DNA of 64,000 nt from Diorhabda sublineata (GCF_026230105.1 NC_079476.1:41592559-41656558), one strand, 5' to 3'. Shown: positions 1 to 12,398, counted from the stretch's first letter. Made by a program: numbers and translations. Notes: generated from the sequence alone by a model not told the origin.

Positions 1-2963
1 TCAGTAGGGAATTGAGACAATTTAAAAACTTCTAAATGTACCGTGAAGCCGACTAAAAAAGAACCTGATGATTTCTTTCAACTTTTGTATTATATTATAT
101 CTAATAGGACTGAAAGGAATAATTAATACTTCTCAAGTATGTACTTAATCTATAATTCTGTGTTCATGAGACTTTTTCACGGCCCAAATTTTCTTTTGGG
201 ACACTTCACTTTCCGGCTGCCGACGAAAAATCTTTTTAAATTTGTTCCAAGAAAGCAATGGCGGCGATGAAAATTTCCACAGAAAAAAACCCGGATAGGT
301 GACACAACTTTTGTATGAGACAATAAATTATCGATTCCAATTTTTATTTTTTGATATTTAGTCCACACAAAACTAATTTCTAACTTTTGAATTTTGAAAA
401 AATCTGTACGAAAAGTATGGTAAATATGAATACAATCAGTTGTTAGCTATAATTTCGAATTTCAATTTTAATAAACAATCTTTCCATGAAAATTCATTAA
501 TATAAGATCTTAGGATCTAGCAGAGCAGTTATCGTGTTGAATTAAAGAAGTATGTTGAATATTTAAAAGAAGTTTGTCACTAAATATTTGCAGTATCGCA
601 CACGCGTGATGGTTAACAAACCAGAATCACCATAACTCGTTTTTCCACCAAGTAAGCATTTGTTAGATTTTGCCGTCTGTAAAAAAGGGGAACGAAGAAT
701 TCAGGGAGCTCATCAGGTACACTAGGAAGGACTACAGGAAATACTGGATCGATATGTTAAGTAGGTTAAGTTAGGATAGATCTTGTCGAAGAAGGCTGGA
801 AAGGGTTTGCCCAAGGCAGCGGAAACACACACACACATTAAGACATCCGGACAACGAGGAAGACAAGATTGTATAACCAACAGGCTAGCTCTTAACAAAA
901 AAATAAGACTTTCCAGAATCTCCCATAGATCATCTCAAAGGAAGGTGTCTACGCGCGAAACGTCGAAATAACAGGAGGTGGTGGAATGTTTTTCTTCGCG
1001 TCCATCCGCAGATTTATCCGGGGGTGGATGCTTAGAAGGACATGATTGGGCGCTTGCAATAGGAAAGCATCGTTATTTTCTTCGCTAGAAAATTGCGGAT
1101 TGTGGGGATAGTATACGATTCATGAATCCTTCGGACTCTATAGAAGCTTATAAAGAGTTTCTATATCTATGGAAAGTACAGAGATAGGAATTAGCGAGAC
1201 AAATGTCTTACTGATGACTCGAGACACGATTCCCACTACAGACCTAAGTTTCGTCAAAAATAGAATTGATTCAGTAAAGAAAGAAGTTATAAATAAAATC
1301 CGGCGTTGCGGAGGAAAATGATTACAAATTATGGTACTATAACCTCACATTTTCCATCGCTGGCCACAAGATAGTTAATGAAAACCAAATAAATGGATAT
1401 TATATTTCAGTCCATATAATTTTTATTCTGTTACAACGTGCTATTATATTGCCATGCAAGATGGTCTTTTCCTATGAAGTAATTAACCTGAGTGTCTGGT
1501 ATCTAGTGGTTTCTAATAAAGATTTTACCTACGCCACTGCTTTAAAGAGGTTGATGTTACATCTAATGTTGCCCTAAACGGTCGTTTACAAGTTTAAAGT
1601 AGTTAGGTGAAAGCTCGAAGTCCATTTTCATTCCCTGGTTTGAGGATTATTCATTTTAGTTACTGCAAGTAACTCTTTGTTCAAATAAAAGAGCCGTGTC
1701 ATAAACTTATATAGAAATAAACTTTCCAAATTACCTCAAGAATTTTCATCTGAGCGTCGGTTCAAGTGTTAATATGTTCTTAATTTCTCAAGTTTGAACG
1801 AGGGGAAATTGGATGTTCCTAAAATTGTAGTACGATATACAGAGGTTGTTTCATAGATAATGTCGATTTTTAATTTCATTTTGTTAATTAATCATACAAA
1901 GAGAAAACCTGAATATTCGAAATATATCTCATTGGTTGCAATGTTTTAACCCAATAATCAACAAGCTGTTTGAGCATTTTTATAAAATCAGCTATTTTGA
2001 AGTATACCAAACCTTCAACAAGACTTTCCGTTCGAATCGACCTATCATTCGAAACTTCTTCAAATAGTGCATATTTACATCTATTTCGTTTCGATAATTT
2101 GATGAAATTAATACAGATGAACAATTTGAAACAAAAAGAGGGATTCATAAATGCCAAATTTATGTTTATATCTTTGAAAACGATCCGAAAAGCATCTGGT
2201 ACCAAACGATCGAGGCGACTCTTGATGCATCTGCAAAACCAGTTCAGTTTAACAATTTTCAAAACCAAAGGGTAAGAATGGGTATTTTGGCACAACGGAG
2301 GATGAGATAGATGAAGCAAATAATTATAATAAAATAACACCACTCGAAGATATGACTTACTTCGAGGTTTTGAGTTGTATGTAGTCATCACTTTCAATAT
2401 GAATTGAATCAATTTCCTACTACAGAGACTAGTAGTTGTTTTCGAGTTTTTGAGTGTATAAATTGAAAAAAATGGAACATGGGTATTTAGCTCAAAGTAT
2501 TAACGATACTGTTGCCAAAAAAGTGTACAATAAATAAATACTTTTTCGTGGAAACGCTCCAAATACATAATCGATTGTCGACAATCTAGACTACAAACAA
2601 TCAAGAAAAGAAATTTTCATTTGCCAAAACAAACGTGGATATTTTGTATGAAATCGTGTGGAAAATCTTTTAGGTAATAAATCTTTATAGAAGGAACAAA
2701 TTTGGCTACTGAAATTGAAGATATTGGACGATGAAAGACTAGAAACTACCAAGTGTAGAATACTAATCCACGAGGTTTAAAAGAATCGATGAAAATTGTT
2801 ATTTTTTAATTATACAAAGATATTTAAAACTAATGTCAGACATCTAAATATAAATTATTTTCAGCATTAAATAATAGTATAAATATCATAATTAATAAGG
2901 AGATAATTTAAAACTTTCAACGGATAATTATTGATGATTATGAATGGCAAGTCTTAATTTCTT
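1..2963. other. intergenic, no gene recognised
   Basis: AT-rich DNA downstream of the minus-strand SIAH-like gene. It contains a short CA run near 823-836 and a GAAACGTCG-type motif near 957-966 (see findings). The only long open frame is an antisense-overlapped 174-codon frame at 1888-2412, which has no recognisable domain. Confidence 0.5.
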
Positions 2964-3958
2964 CTAATCTTCTTCTTTAATAACTGCTAAAGCATTATTT
3001 TTACGCTGCTTCAATTTCTGTTCGAATTCTTTTATGGGATCTGAAAGTCCATCGGTGCTTTCTGAAGAATAAATTGTAATTTTGTAGTGTAGATCGCCTT
3101 TGCTGGAACAATACTCATCCAGTTGATATTTGTGTATATAAAAACATCTATGGTTTTCGAATTTACCCTTTTCCGGTTTTACCTCACACGTGGAAATGTA
3201 CGTAAGAGGAACTAGTGAATGTTTGGATTCTATAAATTTATTGATTTCTAGTTTGTAACTATATAACTCTGCTTCGGCTGGATCACCCATATATTGAACT
3301 GCCCATCGCGTCAGACCTGAAACGTAAAATATTTGTGACAAAATGTCGGCGGATGATTATAATATACTAGCCTCCTGGTTCTTGAACTTCCCAAGTTAAT
3401 CTGAAGTAGACTCCATGTGCAAACATGATGGCGAAAATGTAATGGTAACCTTTGATTTTTTTAAAATTTTGAGATACGAATTTTTGTCTTTCTTTTTGAT
3501 AAAAATTATTAGAATGTTCGCGCGTCAGATGGTCTTTCAAATTGTTCATAGAATCTTCCCAATGGCAATTGTCGTAGTTGTAGAAAGGACATTTATTTTT
3601 TCTAAACCTAAAAATGATTTTTAGTTAATCAATTGTAAATGATCATAAAATTAAATACAGGATCTCACCAACAATATTTTTGATGATTGTTGATATAAGC
3701 TCCAGTAGAAATAAAATCGCAACCTAGAAATTGGTTCCTGCATGGTATGTTCAACACTCTATAAATAGCCTCCAAGGAATAATTTCTACAAGATTCGCTT
3801 TTTTTTCCTCTGCAGGTTGGACAAATCTTAACTTGATTGAAGCATTCGTGGCAAATACTGTGACCTTCTTGACACTGATTTATGGGAGGTGACATATAAT
3901 TATAACATGCCGGACAAGAAAGTTCTTCCAAGAGCATCTTTTCCAAAGAATTTTCCAT
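2964..3958 (-). CDS. SIAH/sina-like RING E3 ubiquitin ligase (copy A)
   Basis: Predicted E3 ubiquitin ligase of the seven-in-absentia (SIAH) family, which passes ubiquitin from an E2 enzyme to bound substrates in the cytosol. I assemble three coding exons: 3958-3669, 3607-3372 and 3316-2964, giving 292 aa, close to the usual SIAH length. Residues 15-49 form a RING finger with ligands C15, C18, C29, H33, C36, C39, C46 and C49. A SIAH-type double zinc finger follows (C..C..H..C then C..C..H..H, ending near the TREH motif), then a sina substrate-binding domain. Intron 1 (61 bp) has a normal GT donor and AG acceptor. Intron 2 (55 bp) works only with a GC donor at 3371-3370, because the nearby GT donor would create an in-frame TAG. 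The start ATG lies 7 bases after a good acceptor (TTATTTCAG), so a noncoding first exon is likely upstream. It is divergent from copy B at 9976. Confidence 0.87.
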
Positions 3959-6900
3959 ATTACTCCTGAAATAAGAAGGAAAAAAAATAGTTTCAGCTCT
4001 AGAATCTACAGGACATTGGACATTCTTAAAGAATCACCCTCTAGTAAATTATATAAAATAAGTGGACATTCTTACATGAAAAATACGATAAATTTGATAC
4101 CAGTTCTAGAGAGAGCAAGAAGAAGACTGAAAACAAGACGGGAAGTCCAGGCAAAATCGATTTAACGATATTGAATATGGAACATATCAATCAGCATCTT
4201 ATTCTTGTCAAGTTGTTGATTAATTATTATTTTAACTTATTAGTTTAAATAACTACGAAAAAGGAAATTCCAGGATTTATAATTTTGTGAATAGAAATGG
4301 AGCTAAAACAAAATTTAACAAGGAAAAACATTGATTTCAATAAAAACAGTTCTCCTTTAGCTGTTATTCACACAGGGCCATCCAAGTCCATAGCGTCATT
4401 ATAATTTTCTTTCATTCTTTCAAATTCTCATCCTCGACTTCTGTCATTAAATCTCCACGTGCCTTCCCGTATACCATCTCTATTTAGATCTTCCTTCTTT
4501 TCGTTGTCCTACCAAATTTATATTCGCCATCTTCGTGTTTCTGGTATTATTTCTAAGTTTACCAGCAATTAAAGTCTTCTGGATCTTAGCTAGTCATCTT
4601 TCTTCTACGTTTTCTCCTCCTAGGTATTCTCCTCTCCCATGTATAGTCTGTTTGTTACCTCGAGTTAACTTTGCTTTTATGTTTTCTTCCTCAACGTCAT
4701 TGTCTTTGATAAATTGTTTTGAGATAAGCGACATTTTCGAGAATTTGGATCTCTCCTGGTATTAAGTTGTTATTTTATGATTCATTAACGGAAAAATATT
4801 CAAAGGAAAACGTACAGGACGATTCGTATGCTATAAATATTATTTATGGGTAAATATACAATGTTGAATATGAGTTATTAACATCAGAAATAGTTCTACC
4901 AAAAAAATATTTAATTCAAGAAATTTTCAAATTTCCAGCTTCCAGTTGTTTATTTTATTAAATATAGGATGAACAATATGAAATACTTGGTTCAGATAAA
5001 TACAAAAATGAATGAAATATCATACACAAGTACTTTTAATCATTACATTTTTTCTATTAACTAAATATTTAATTATTATTATAATTATTGAATACCTGGA
5101 TACCATTCATTACATTTCGATACACAATTCACTTAAAACTAATTATATGGAACGTGATTCTTATATATTATTACCCAAATTATCACTCAATATAATTTTG
5201 AAACCAAAAAACACAACTACACAAACAATATTTCTATCTATTCTATTAATATTTCTAACGGAAACAAAACCTAACCTCAACTGATTTGAGAACGAGAGAA
5301 TTTCAACCACACTCTATGATTCGATTTACTAAGGCTGTTTTGAGACATCTAACTGAATATATGAATTTGGGATCATTGTATGATCCGCCAATTAAACTTG
5401 TTTTTACCCTAGGTCAGGTAAAGACCCCATCAAAAATTTCACTCGGTGCTTCGTGTTGCTATTTTAAACAGTGTCGTCGCAATAATATTTTGTCGAACTA
5501 ACTTTCGATATTTGCATTCTCTTATTAATGATCTAGCTTTTCAACTGAATTTTATCAATAATTTTTTTAAATGTTAATAGTTGTTGATAGGATAAGAGTT
5601 GAAAGTTTGAAATTTTATTTTTAATTCAAAAGAAATTAATGAAAAAAACATACATTAAGAAAGTTTGTATCTCCTCTACATTACCAAGATTTCCTGCTCT
5701 TCTAGCACTATTTTAGATAAGTTGTATCTTGTATCTCATTAGCAACAAAGCTTGAGTAAATCATGAACCGAATCGACACCTATTATCATAATCAGTACAG
5801 GGAAGACCCAGGGAGTGTTGTTTATAATGAACAAGAATATATTGGATGGACTGGAGTGCCATATAACATCCTAGACTACCCCCGAGGAACGCAATGACCT
5901 TACCTGAGTACTTAATGACTCAGTATATCTACAAAAAGTTGGAACGAACAAAATTCAAAGAGCTAAGGATCTGCCTTAACATCCAAATGTGAAAACTGAC
6001 GAATTACACTCTAGGGAAACTGCGGGAGGTATCCGAAGCTGAGGAGTATGATCAGCAATTGAGAAGCGATCAAAGAGGACAAACGGGAATTATCCTGAGC
6101 ATCTATGTAAGATTATCAGAGTGAGAGACAGCTTTAGTTCGCTACGTATCCTAACAGAAACACTAGGATAGGATTTGAAAGCACAGCTTCGAAATTTCTC
6201 TGGTCATGGGGTTTTACAATCATCAGTCTGTACCTGGGATTATGATCTCACATACCTCACCTTCGAAGCATAGATAATGGACATTCTTATATCTGTTAGT
6301 AAATTTTGTGAAGGATATTTATGTAAAATGAATATCAAGGTAGAATTCTTTGGTTGATGGACTTATCTCCAGCCATTTTCCTTCACATACACGTCAAGTT
6401 TATTGTGTGCGCCTATGGAACTTTTCGTATGGAGAATAAAAAGACGACTACCCAACTCAATCCATTCGGTGTAACGTAAATTATCAAAATAAATAACTTT
6501 TTCAAAGGGCTCTCGTTACGTACCTACCTACTATGATTTAATGAGACAAAGTTCATTAATAATACAGTTTGTATTCAAGTATAATTAAATTAATAATAAT
6601 TATTAATGACTGTTTATTAATATTTTATAAGCAGGATGAGAATTTTGGTTTGATCTAATTCACGTTCGGGTTAAACGTAACGTTTTTTATAGAGTAGTTT
6701 AATAAGTTGTTTCGCTTGTTTTTCTTTGCATTGAAGTAACACTTTTTATTTTATTTTAAAGAATATATAATTAGTTTAACTGATAAATGTTTCTATATGA
6801 TGTTATTTGTTGAGACACTTTATCTTAACACCTTTTTCAAATTTGAAATATATCCGGTATGTGTATATCTGCAGTTGGATCGATCTGAAGTATCTTAGCT

Positions 6901-9561
6901 CTTAACGGCATTTTTTTTTCGCATGTACGTATCAAGTTTGAAAAATGACACAGTAATCTAGCATTTGATATTTTTGCTCTGGTTGTTTAGGAAAGGGCGG
7001 GAATGACATTTGCAATTTTATTATCTCGCTAGGCGAAAGCATAAAAACAATCATTTATTTTGGATGTTTTATTTTCGACTTACAGCGACTCTCAAAATGT
7101 TACGATTGATAAAAATGATTTTTACTAAATTATATAGTTCAGACTTTATTATTTAAATAATTTCAACGTTCACGGAATTAAATTCAACAGGATATTGAAC
7201 TGAAATCCATTTGATCACAGATCAGAAAATTATAGGATACGGAAAATTTGATGAATGAATAAAAATAACAAAAAGACAAATTAAATAATATAAAGCTAGA
7301 CACTGAAACAATGGAAGGTGATTGATATATCGGAAATACTATAAGCAAATTACATTTTTCGGTTTTGTTTCGTTTGCAGCCAAGTCTATTGGGGAGTTTC
7401 TACTTATCTTCTAGTCTCGTTTTAGCTATGTGCTTAATGTCTTTAACTCCCTATACTTCAAATGATTTCCTCGTTATAGATCCTATCTTCGAACAGTACT
7501 CTTTACAAGGTTTTCTGTCATTATTTCCAAACGGAATGTCACTACAATTTTGTTGTATCAATAATTATCTTTTATTTTACTCACCTCCTCGTTCTATGTT
7601 ATCCTGTTAAGTCCTTCCAGCTTAAGACTATATCGTCTGTAATTCTTATCCTCATTTATTCCCAAGTTAGTTATTCTCAAGCAAAGTAAAATAATTTTGA
7701 AAATATTGCGGTTTCCTGGTGAAATTTATTAGTAGGTAGTTTCGTTAATTTGTAAAATGTATTGTAGAAATATAATCGAATACATTTTCAAAAATTCATT
7801 GTACTATAACTATATATTCAGCAATAATATTTTAATGGGCTTTTTTTATTACTTTTTTCCGTCTACTCGAATTTTTAAAATATACTGTATTATAGGTTTT
7901 TTGAGCTGAGACTGATTAGACATTTTAGTTTTTGATTGTGCGACAAAACGTGTTACGGTGGTATGTTCATATATTTTGTAATTGTCGTGTTTTCTATTAT
8001 AATATCAATTTTGAATATCGTACTAAACATGATGATATTTAGACCGATTATAAGGTGAGAATCTTCTTGAGAAGATACGATTCGTATTATAGATATTTTA
8101 TATTTAAATAAGCATAAAAATTTTAGTAAATTTTACTTCAATTAGAATAATTAGAGGTGTTATTTGATCACGTAGTTGATTTGTAAACAATTAACACATT
8201 GTAAAATTAAAACATTCCAAATATTTGTTAACAAAAAAAAAACGTTTATCCATTTCATTTCCAACAGAAAGCTTCTAATGTGTAGATTATATATAATTAG
8301 AGAAAATTACTTTTAGAATTTTCCTTATTGAGTTTTTTTATGTCTCGTCAAGGGTTTGTCTTTGACTGTTTTTACGACCGGATTCCTTCTAATTTTTTCA
8401 AATATTCCGCTTTTATTTAGAATAAAATTCAGCACAGTGCAAGTAAATATATTTAAGACAAAAGACGGAAAAAGTTGTCAATAAAAATTATGAAAATTCA
8501 GATATACGTAAAAACAGTTGAAGGTTAGTTGATGATACTAAAAAACTAAGGGGTGGAAACTATCATAAAGCAAATCCTATCAACGTTGGGGAAGTTATAA
8601 TTCATGGTAATCATTCAATTCAATTTGTATCCTGTACACTCGCTTCTTATAACTTTTTTCCCTACTAACCCCCAAATTTTTGTGTAATTTTTGTTTATGT
8701 CGAGGAACGTTAAACTTCAATAAAAAAAATTTTACACCTTTTTGTAATTTCTTGTGATTTCGTCGCTATTTTTTTTTGTAAAGCTCCGGATATCATAACC
8801 TCTATTTATAGACTTGTATTTTGATTTATTGGGGTTTCTCTCACAAAAAAGTGTATCTTGGGCTGACGTAATATTTTCTAGCCCTCCCAATTATGAGTTC
8901 CAGTCATCTAATTATCTATTGTTGTAATTGTATGTCTGCATTATTATAAAAATGCAGAAAGCTCAGTACATATCAGTTTTAACTTTTTGTTGGTGTTTCA
9001 CCATGACGATCATAGTCTTTTCGACACCCCAACTTCTACAAAGTAATCCAAACATCGTATTAAATCTATGAATCAAATTTTTTTCACTTCTTTTCTGTTC
9101 ATCTCGATAATAACAAATCTTGCTTCTTAACTTTGATTGACCTGACCATAGTTGTTGATAATCATTGATTTGTATTAAAATCTAATTTCTGTGGAAAACC
9201 AAAATATGTTTTAGTCATATCATTATCGTGTTGGAGGGTTGAAAGTTTTAATTGTTCATAAACATCGCTAAAAGTTTGGTAATTTGGTTGGGTTTTTTTA
9301 ATACACTTTTACTAAGTATCTTCTAGAAGCAACAAGACATTAATAATTTTTTTTGTACGTATACACAAAATATAACTCGCATTTCAATCTTTTCTAGTTT
9401 TTAATCTGTTCATCATAGCGTTTATTTTGTTAATAAAATTGTTGTGTTTATTGTTATTAAATTTATAATGATTAGATTTGACGTTAAAGCTCGTTGGAAA
9501 AACATCTTATCTAAATAAGTACAAAACAAAACTGTTATTAGCATAAAAAGTAATACTGGAT
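3959..9561. other. shared upstream region of the divergent SIAH-like pair
   Basis: About 5.6 kb of AT-rich DNA between the 5' ends of two divergent SIAH-like genes. Both genes have acceptor sites just before their ATG, so their noncoding first exons and promoters probably lie here. I cannot place them. No coding exon or clear transposon was recognised; the open frames at 4535, 5012, 5286 and 7365 look like chance. Confidence 0.45.
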
Positions 9562-9705
9562 ACACTGTTTACACTACCACTACACCAACACTGTATGACG
9601 CCCGTTTCGGTAACCAAGTTGTCGTCTTCAGAGACTAAAGGTAAACTGGAAAGTCGCGTCAGACAATGTAATTGTGAATGTTGGTGTAGGTTATTCAGTA
9701 GTGTA
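9562..9705. repeat. inverted-repeat element, copy 1, with one hammerhead-like core
   Basis: The outer ends (ACACTGTTTACACTAC at the left; a diverged complement at the right, ending near GGTGTAGG..TAGTGTAG) match the element at 12220-12398. The left arm on the minus strand carries CTGAAGA (9631-9625), a stem-loop and GAAAC-GGGC-GTC (9608-9597). The right arm has lost the matching core and keeps only the GCGTCAGAC and outer portion. It lies 270 bp upstream of the SIAH-like copy B start codon. Confidence 0.7.
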
Positions 9706-9975
9706 GATTATATAAGAAAAAATCATTTTTTACTAAATTATATAAAGTAGATTCCTTTTGTAGGTTTGTATTCAGTTTCGAATAACTGCCATACCTGATC
9801 TACTACATTAAGTATTGCTGTCTGTTTATATAATGTTTTATTGAGAATATTCCGTGAAGAGGTGAGTTTTTTTTTCAATATTTCCATTCTAAAAAACAAT
9901 ATGTTGGACCAGACTAATTTTTTTTATGATAATCACAAGCCAAAAGATGTTTGTTAGCTTCTAGGTTTTAAAATA

Positions 9976-11877
9976 ATGGAATGTACATCTGAAAATAGCC
10001 TCATAAGTAAATTTGAATGTCCGGTTTGCTTCAAATACATGATTCCACCAATCAGACTCTGTTTATCAGGACATAGTTACTGCAGCAGTTGTTTTGACAA
10101 ACTGAAAAATTGCGCTCTTTGTAGAGCCAACAAAAGTCCTTACAGGTGTATTGTATTGGAACAAATCCACGCTACTTTATCGTTTCCCTGTAAATATTAT
10201 GATCAAGGTAAGTATTTTTTTTTAAAAACCCAATCCATATATTAACCACGTTCGAAGAAACATAACAGAAAGAAATTCTACTTTTGATTACCAGCCAGAA
10301 CATCCTTTATAAGTAAAGCTCCATTATCCATTTTATCCAACTTCCAAAGTTTCAAATTCGGGAGTAGATAACTTAGAAATCGTGCTACGACAAAAAATTT
10401 TAAAGTACGTCCTCTAGTTTTTGAGTTATGGGCGTTCAAAGTTCAATTCTCAATGGATGATTACGTTTGTAATAATAATAATGGCTAACAATCCTTTTAC
10501 CACCCTGTACAATCCAAAAATAGCAAAAATTATTTTCTTAATCGATTTTTCAACTAAAGATACTCTTTGTTCAACTCGATAAAATTTATGGTTATGCCAA
10601 AGAAACCGTTCGCTATAAAGAGACATTCTTAAGAAAATTATCATAAATTGTAACTTGGCATATGAAACACAGGTAAACACATGAAAATCATCGATAGAAT
10701 AAAATTCCATTGTGACGCTAAAAGGCAGAATCTTAATCTTTCGGTTTGGTTACGAAAATATCATTATAACTTTATATTACTGTATGAATGAATACTGTTA
10801 TGAGAATAATTACTTTTCAGGATGCGTTTTCAGAGGAAAAGGAGATGTTATGACAGACCATCAGGAATATTGCGATTTCTCACCCGCTTTATGTCCTTTA
10901 AGGTTAGTGAACTATAAACAGGAATTGAAAGATTTTAACCTAATTAATTAACCTGTTTGTACTTTCCAAAATTCATAAACTCTCGAAGCAGTTTTCGGTT
11001 CAGACATCTCACGATAATGAAAAAACGGTTGAAAATATAGGAACGAATTCGTTGACTTTCAGCTTCAGGTGTTTGGAGCACCCCAATAAAATGGGGACTA
11101 TTTTGAAAGTTATAACTCACTGAATATACCATGAAAGTATGATATTTTTGGAATAAACCTCGTAAGATTTAATTATTTCACGTTTTATTCAGATAAAATT
11201 TGACTCTAATAGATTTTCAGTTCTATATAATTGAACTGATGAAAAGGTACAAGTAGGGACGATTTCTCTTAAACTAACGTCAAAAATTATGTGTAAAAAA
11301 TAAAATATAAATCTAAAATCTAATGAATCTCAACAAATTCATCTACGTTCACATTTTTTAATGATTTTTTTGTAGATTTAATGAATGCGAGTGGCGTGGA
11401 TCGAAATCGGAAATTCTGGATCACTGCCGTAACCTTCATCCCGATAATCTGTTTTTCGAAAACAAACAAAAACTCAAAGTGACAAATTTCTATAACATAA
11501 TGAATAGAAATTACTTCATTTTATTTTATATATTCGACACTGTGTTCAGGTGTACTTGGGATCTTATCGAAGATTCGGGAACCGTAAGATTTGCCGTATA
11601 CGTCTTGAATAAACCGTCAAAACTACGTCAATATTCGTTCAAAATAACCGTTTTCGATACGCAAACAAATATGGAAGTGATCACTCTCATGGGACCTTGT
11701 TACTATTTGAAGGACGATAATCTTAAGTTTCTTGGTAAGAAGTATTTATCGAGCAATCACGATTACTTCAAAGGGTTTTGTGACAACAACGGCGATTTAA
11801 ATTACGCCATAACTATTATTAATAATATACGAAACGAACGAAAAGAGCAAGAAGATTTTGATGATTTATTTCAGTGA
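9976..11877 (+). CDS. SIAH/sina-like RING E3 ubiquitin ligase (copy B)
   Basis: Second SIAH-family E3 ligase, paralogous to the minus-strand copy at 2964-3958. Exons 9976-10207, 10821-10902 and 11376-11877 join in frame to give 271 aa. The RING ligands C15, C18, C29, H33, C36, C39, C46 and C49 have exactly the spacing seen in copy A. The SIAH zinc-finger pair is built across all three exons (PCKYYDQGC.., HQEYCDF, ALCPL.., CEW, HCRNLH). The C-terminal half is a sina domain. Donors are gtaagt and gttagt; acceptors are ttttcag and tttgtag. The ATG follows an acceptor-like ctag, which again suggests a 5' noncoding exon. An AATAAA lies 36 bases past the stop. The introns fall at different places from those of copy A. 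The gene is flanked on both sides by the hairpin repeat (9562-9705, 12220-12398). Intron 1 contains an 86-codon antisense open frame that I take to be chance or repeat-derived. Confidence 0.87.
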
Positions 11878-11912
11878 TCATTCTACTACTCTTTCATTTC
11901 ATACTAGAATTC

Positions 11913-11918
11913 AATAAA
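11913..11918 (+). promoter_or_regulatory. polyadenylation signal of SIAH-like copy B
   Basis: A canonical AATAAA lies 36 bases downstream of the TGA of the plus-strand SIAH-like gene. The spacing is typical for a short insect 3' UTR. The assignment is positional only. Confidence 0.5.
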
Positions 11919-12219
11919 AACTCATTAAAAGTATCATTGTTCGAAAAATTCGGAATCTACTTTCTGTTTATTCAATGATTTGTGTGTGAATACGTTTTTC
12001 ACGTAAAATATTTCACTATGATTCGTATTCCACGATTAGTTTATTAATTAATTCAATAATAGAAACTAAAACTTGCTTAAAAAATCATTAACAGAATGAA
12101 AAAATGTCTCAATGACACTTCTGCAGTCTTCTACATGTTTCAATCAGTATATAAATTATGAGTCTAGTCTACTACAAAAGTTCTGAATCATTTGCAAAGA
12201 TAAATATAAAGATAATGAA

Positions 12220-12398
12220 CACACTGTTTACACTACAACTTCACCATAACTCAAATTACAGTGCCTGACGCGCGTTTCGTTAACCAAGTTATCGTCTTCA
12301 GAGTTTTAGTTTACCTTCAATCTCTGAAGACGATAACTTGGTTATCGAAACGCGTGTCAGGTAGTGTAATTGTGAGTTGTGGTGTAATAAACAGTGTG
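12220..12398. repeat. inverted-repeat hairpin element, copy 2, with two hammerhead-like cores
   Basis: The left arm (12220-12303) and right arm (12322-12398) are near-complementary over about 80 bases, with an 18-base spacer. Each arm contains CTGAAGAC, a 6-bp stem with loop TTG, then GAAAC, a 4-base loop and GTC. On the right arm the parts are CTGAAGA 12324-12330, stem 12332-12337/12341-12346, GAAA 12347-12350 and GTC 12356-12358. It is related to copy 1 at 9562 and lies 340 bp past the SIAH-like copy B stop. The inverted arrangement recalls terminal repeats of Penelope-like elements, but no reverse transcriptase is next to it. Confidence 0.75.

Noticed and set aside
4380..4760. Possible retroelement coding DNA on the minus strand (reads such as KIQKTLIAGKLRNNTRN)
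   Set aside because: No diagnostic motif of any reverse transcriptase, integrase or transposase could be identified.
10450..10710. 86-codon minus-strand frame inside intron 1 of SIAH-like copy B
   Set aside because: No recognisable domain; the intron DNA here has features of repeat-derived sequence (ACCACCCTGTAC), and no splice or start context supports a gene.
11548..11552. Possible intron acceptor (GTGTTCAG/G) within exon 3 of SIAH-like copy B
   Set aside because: The exon from 11376 is open and in frame straight through, and its translation covers the expected zinc-finger and sina sequence without needing an intron.
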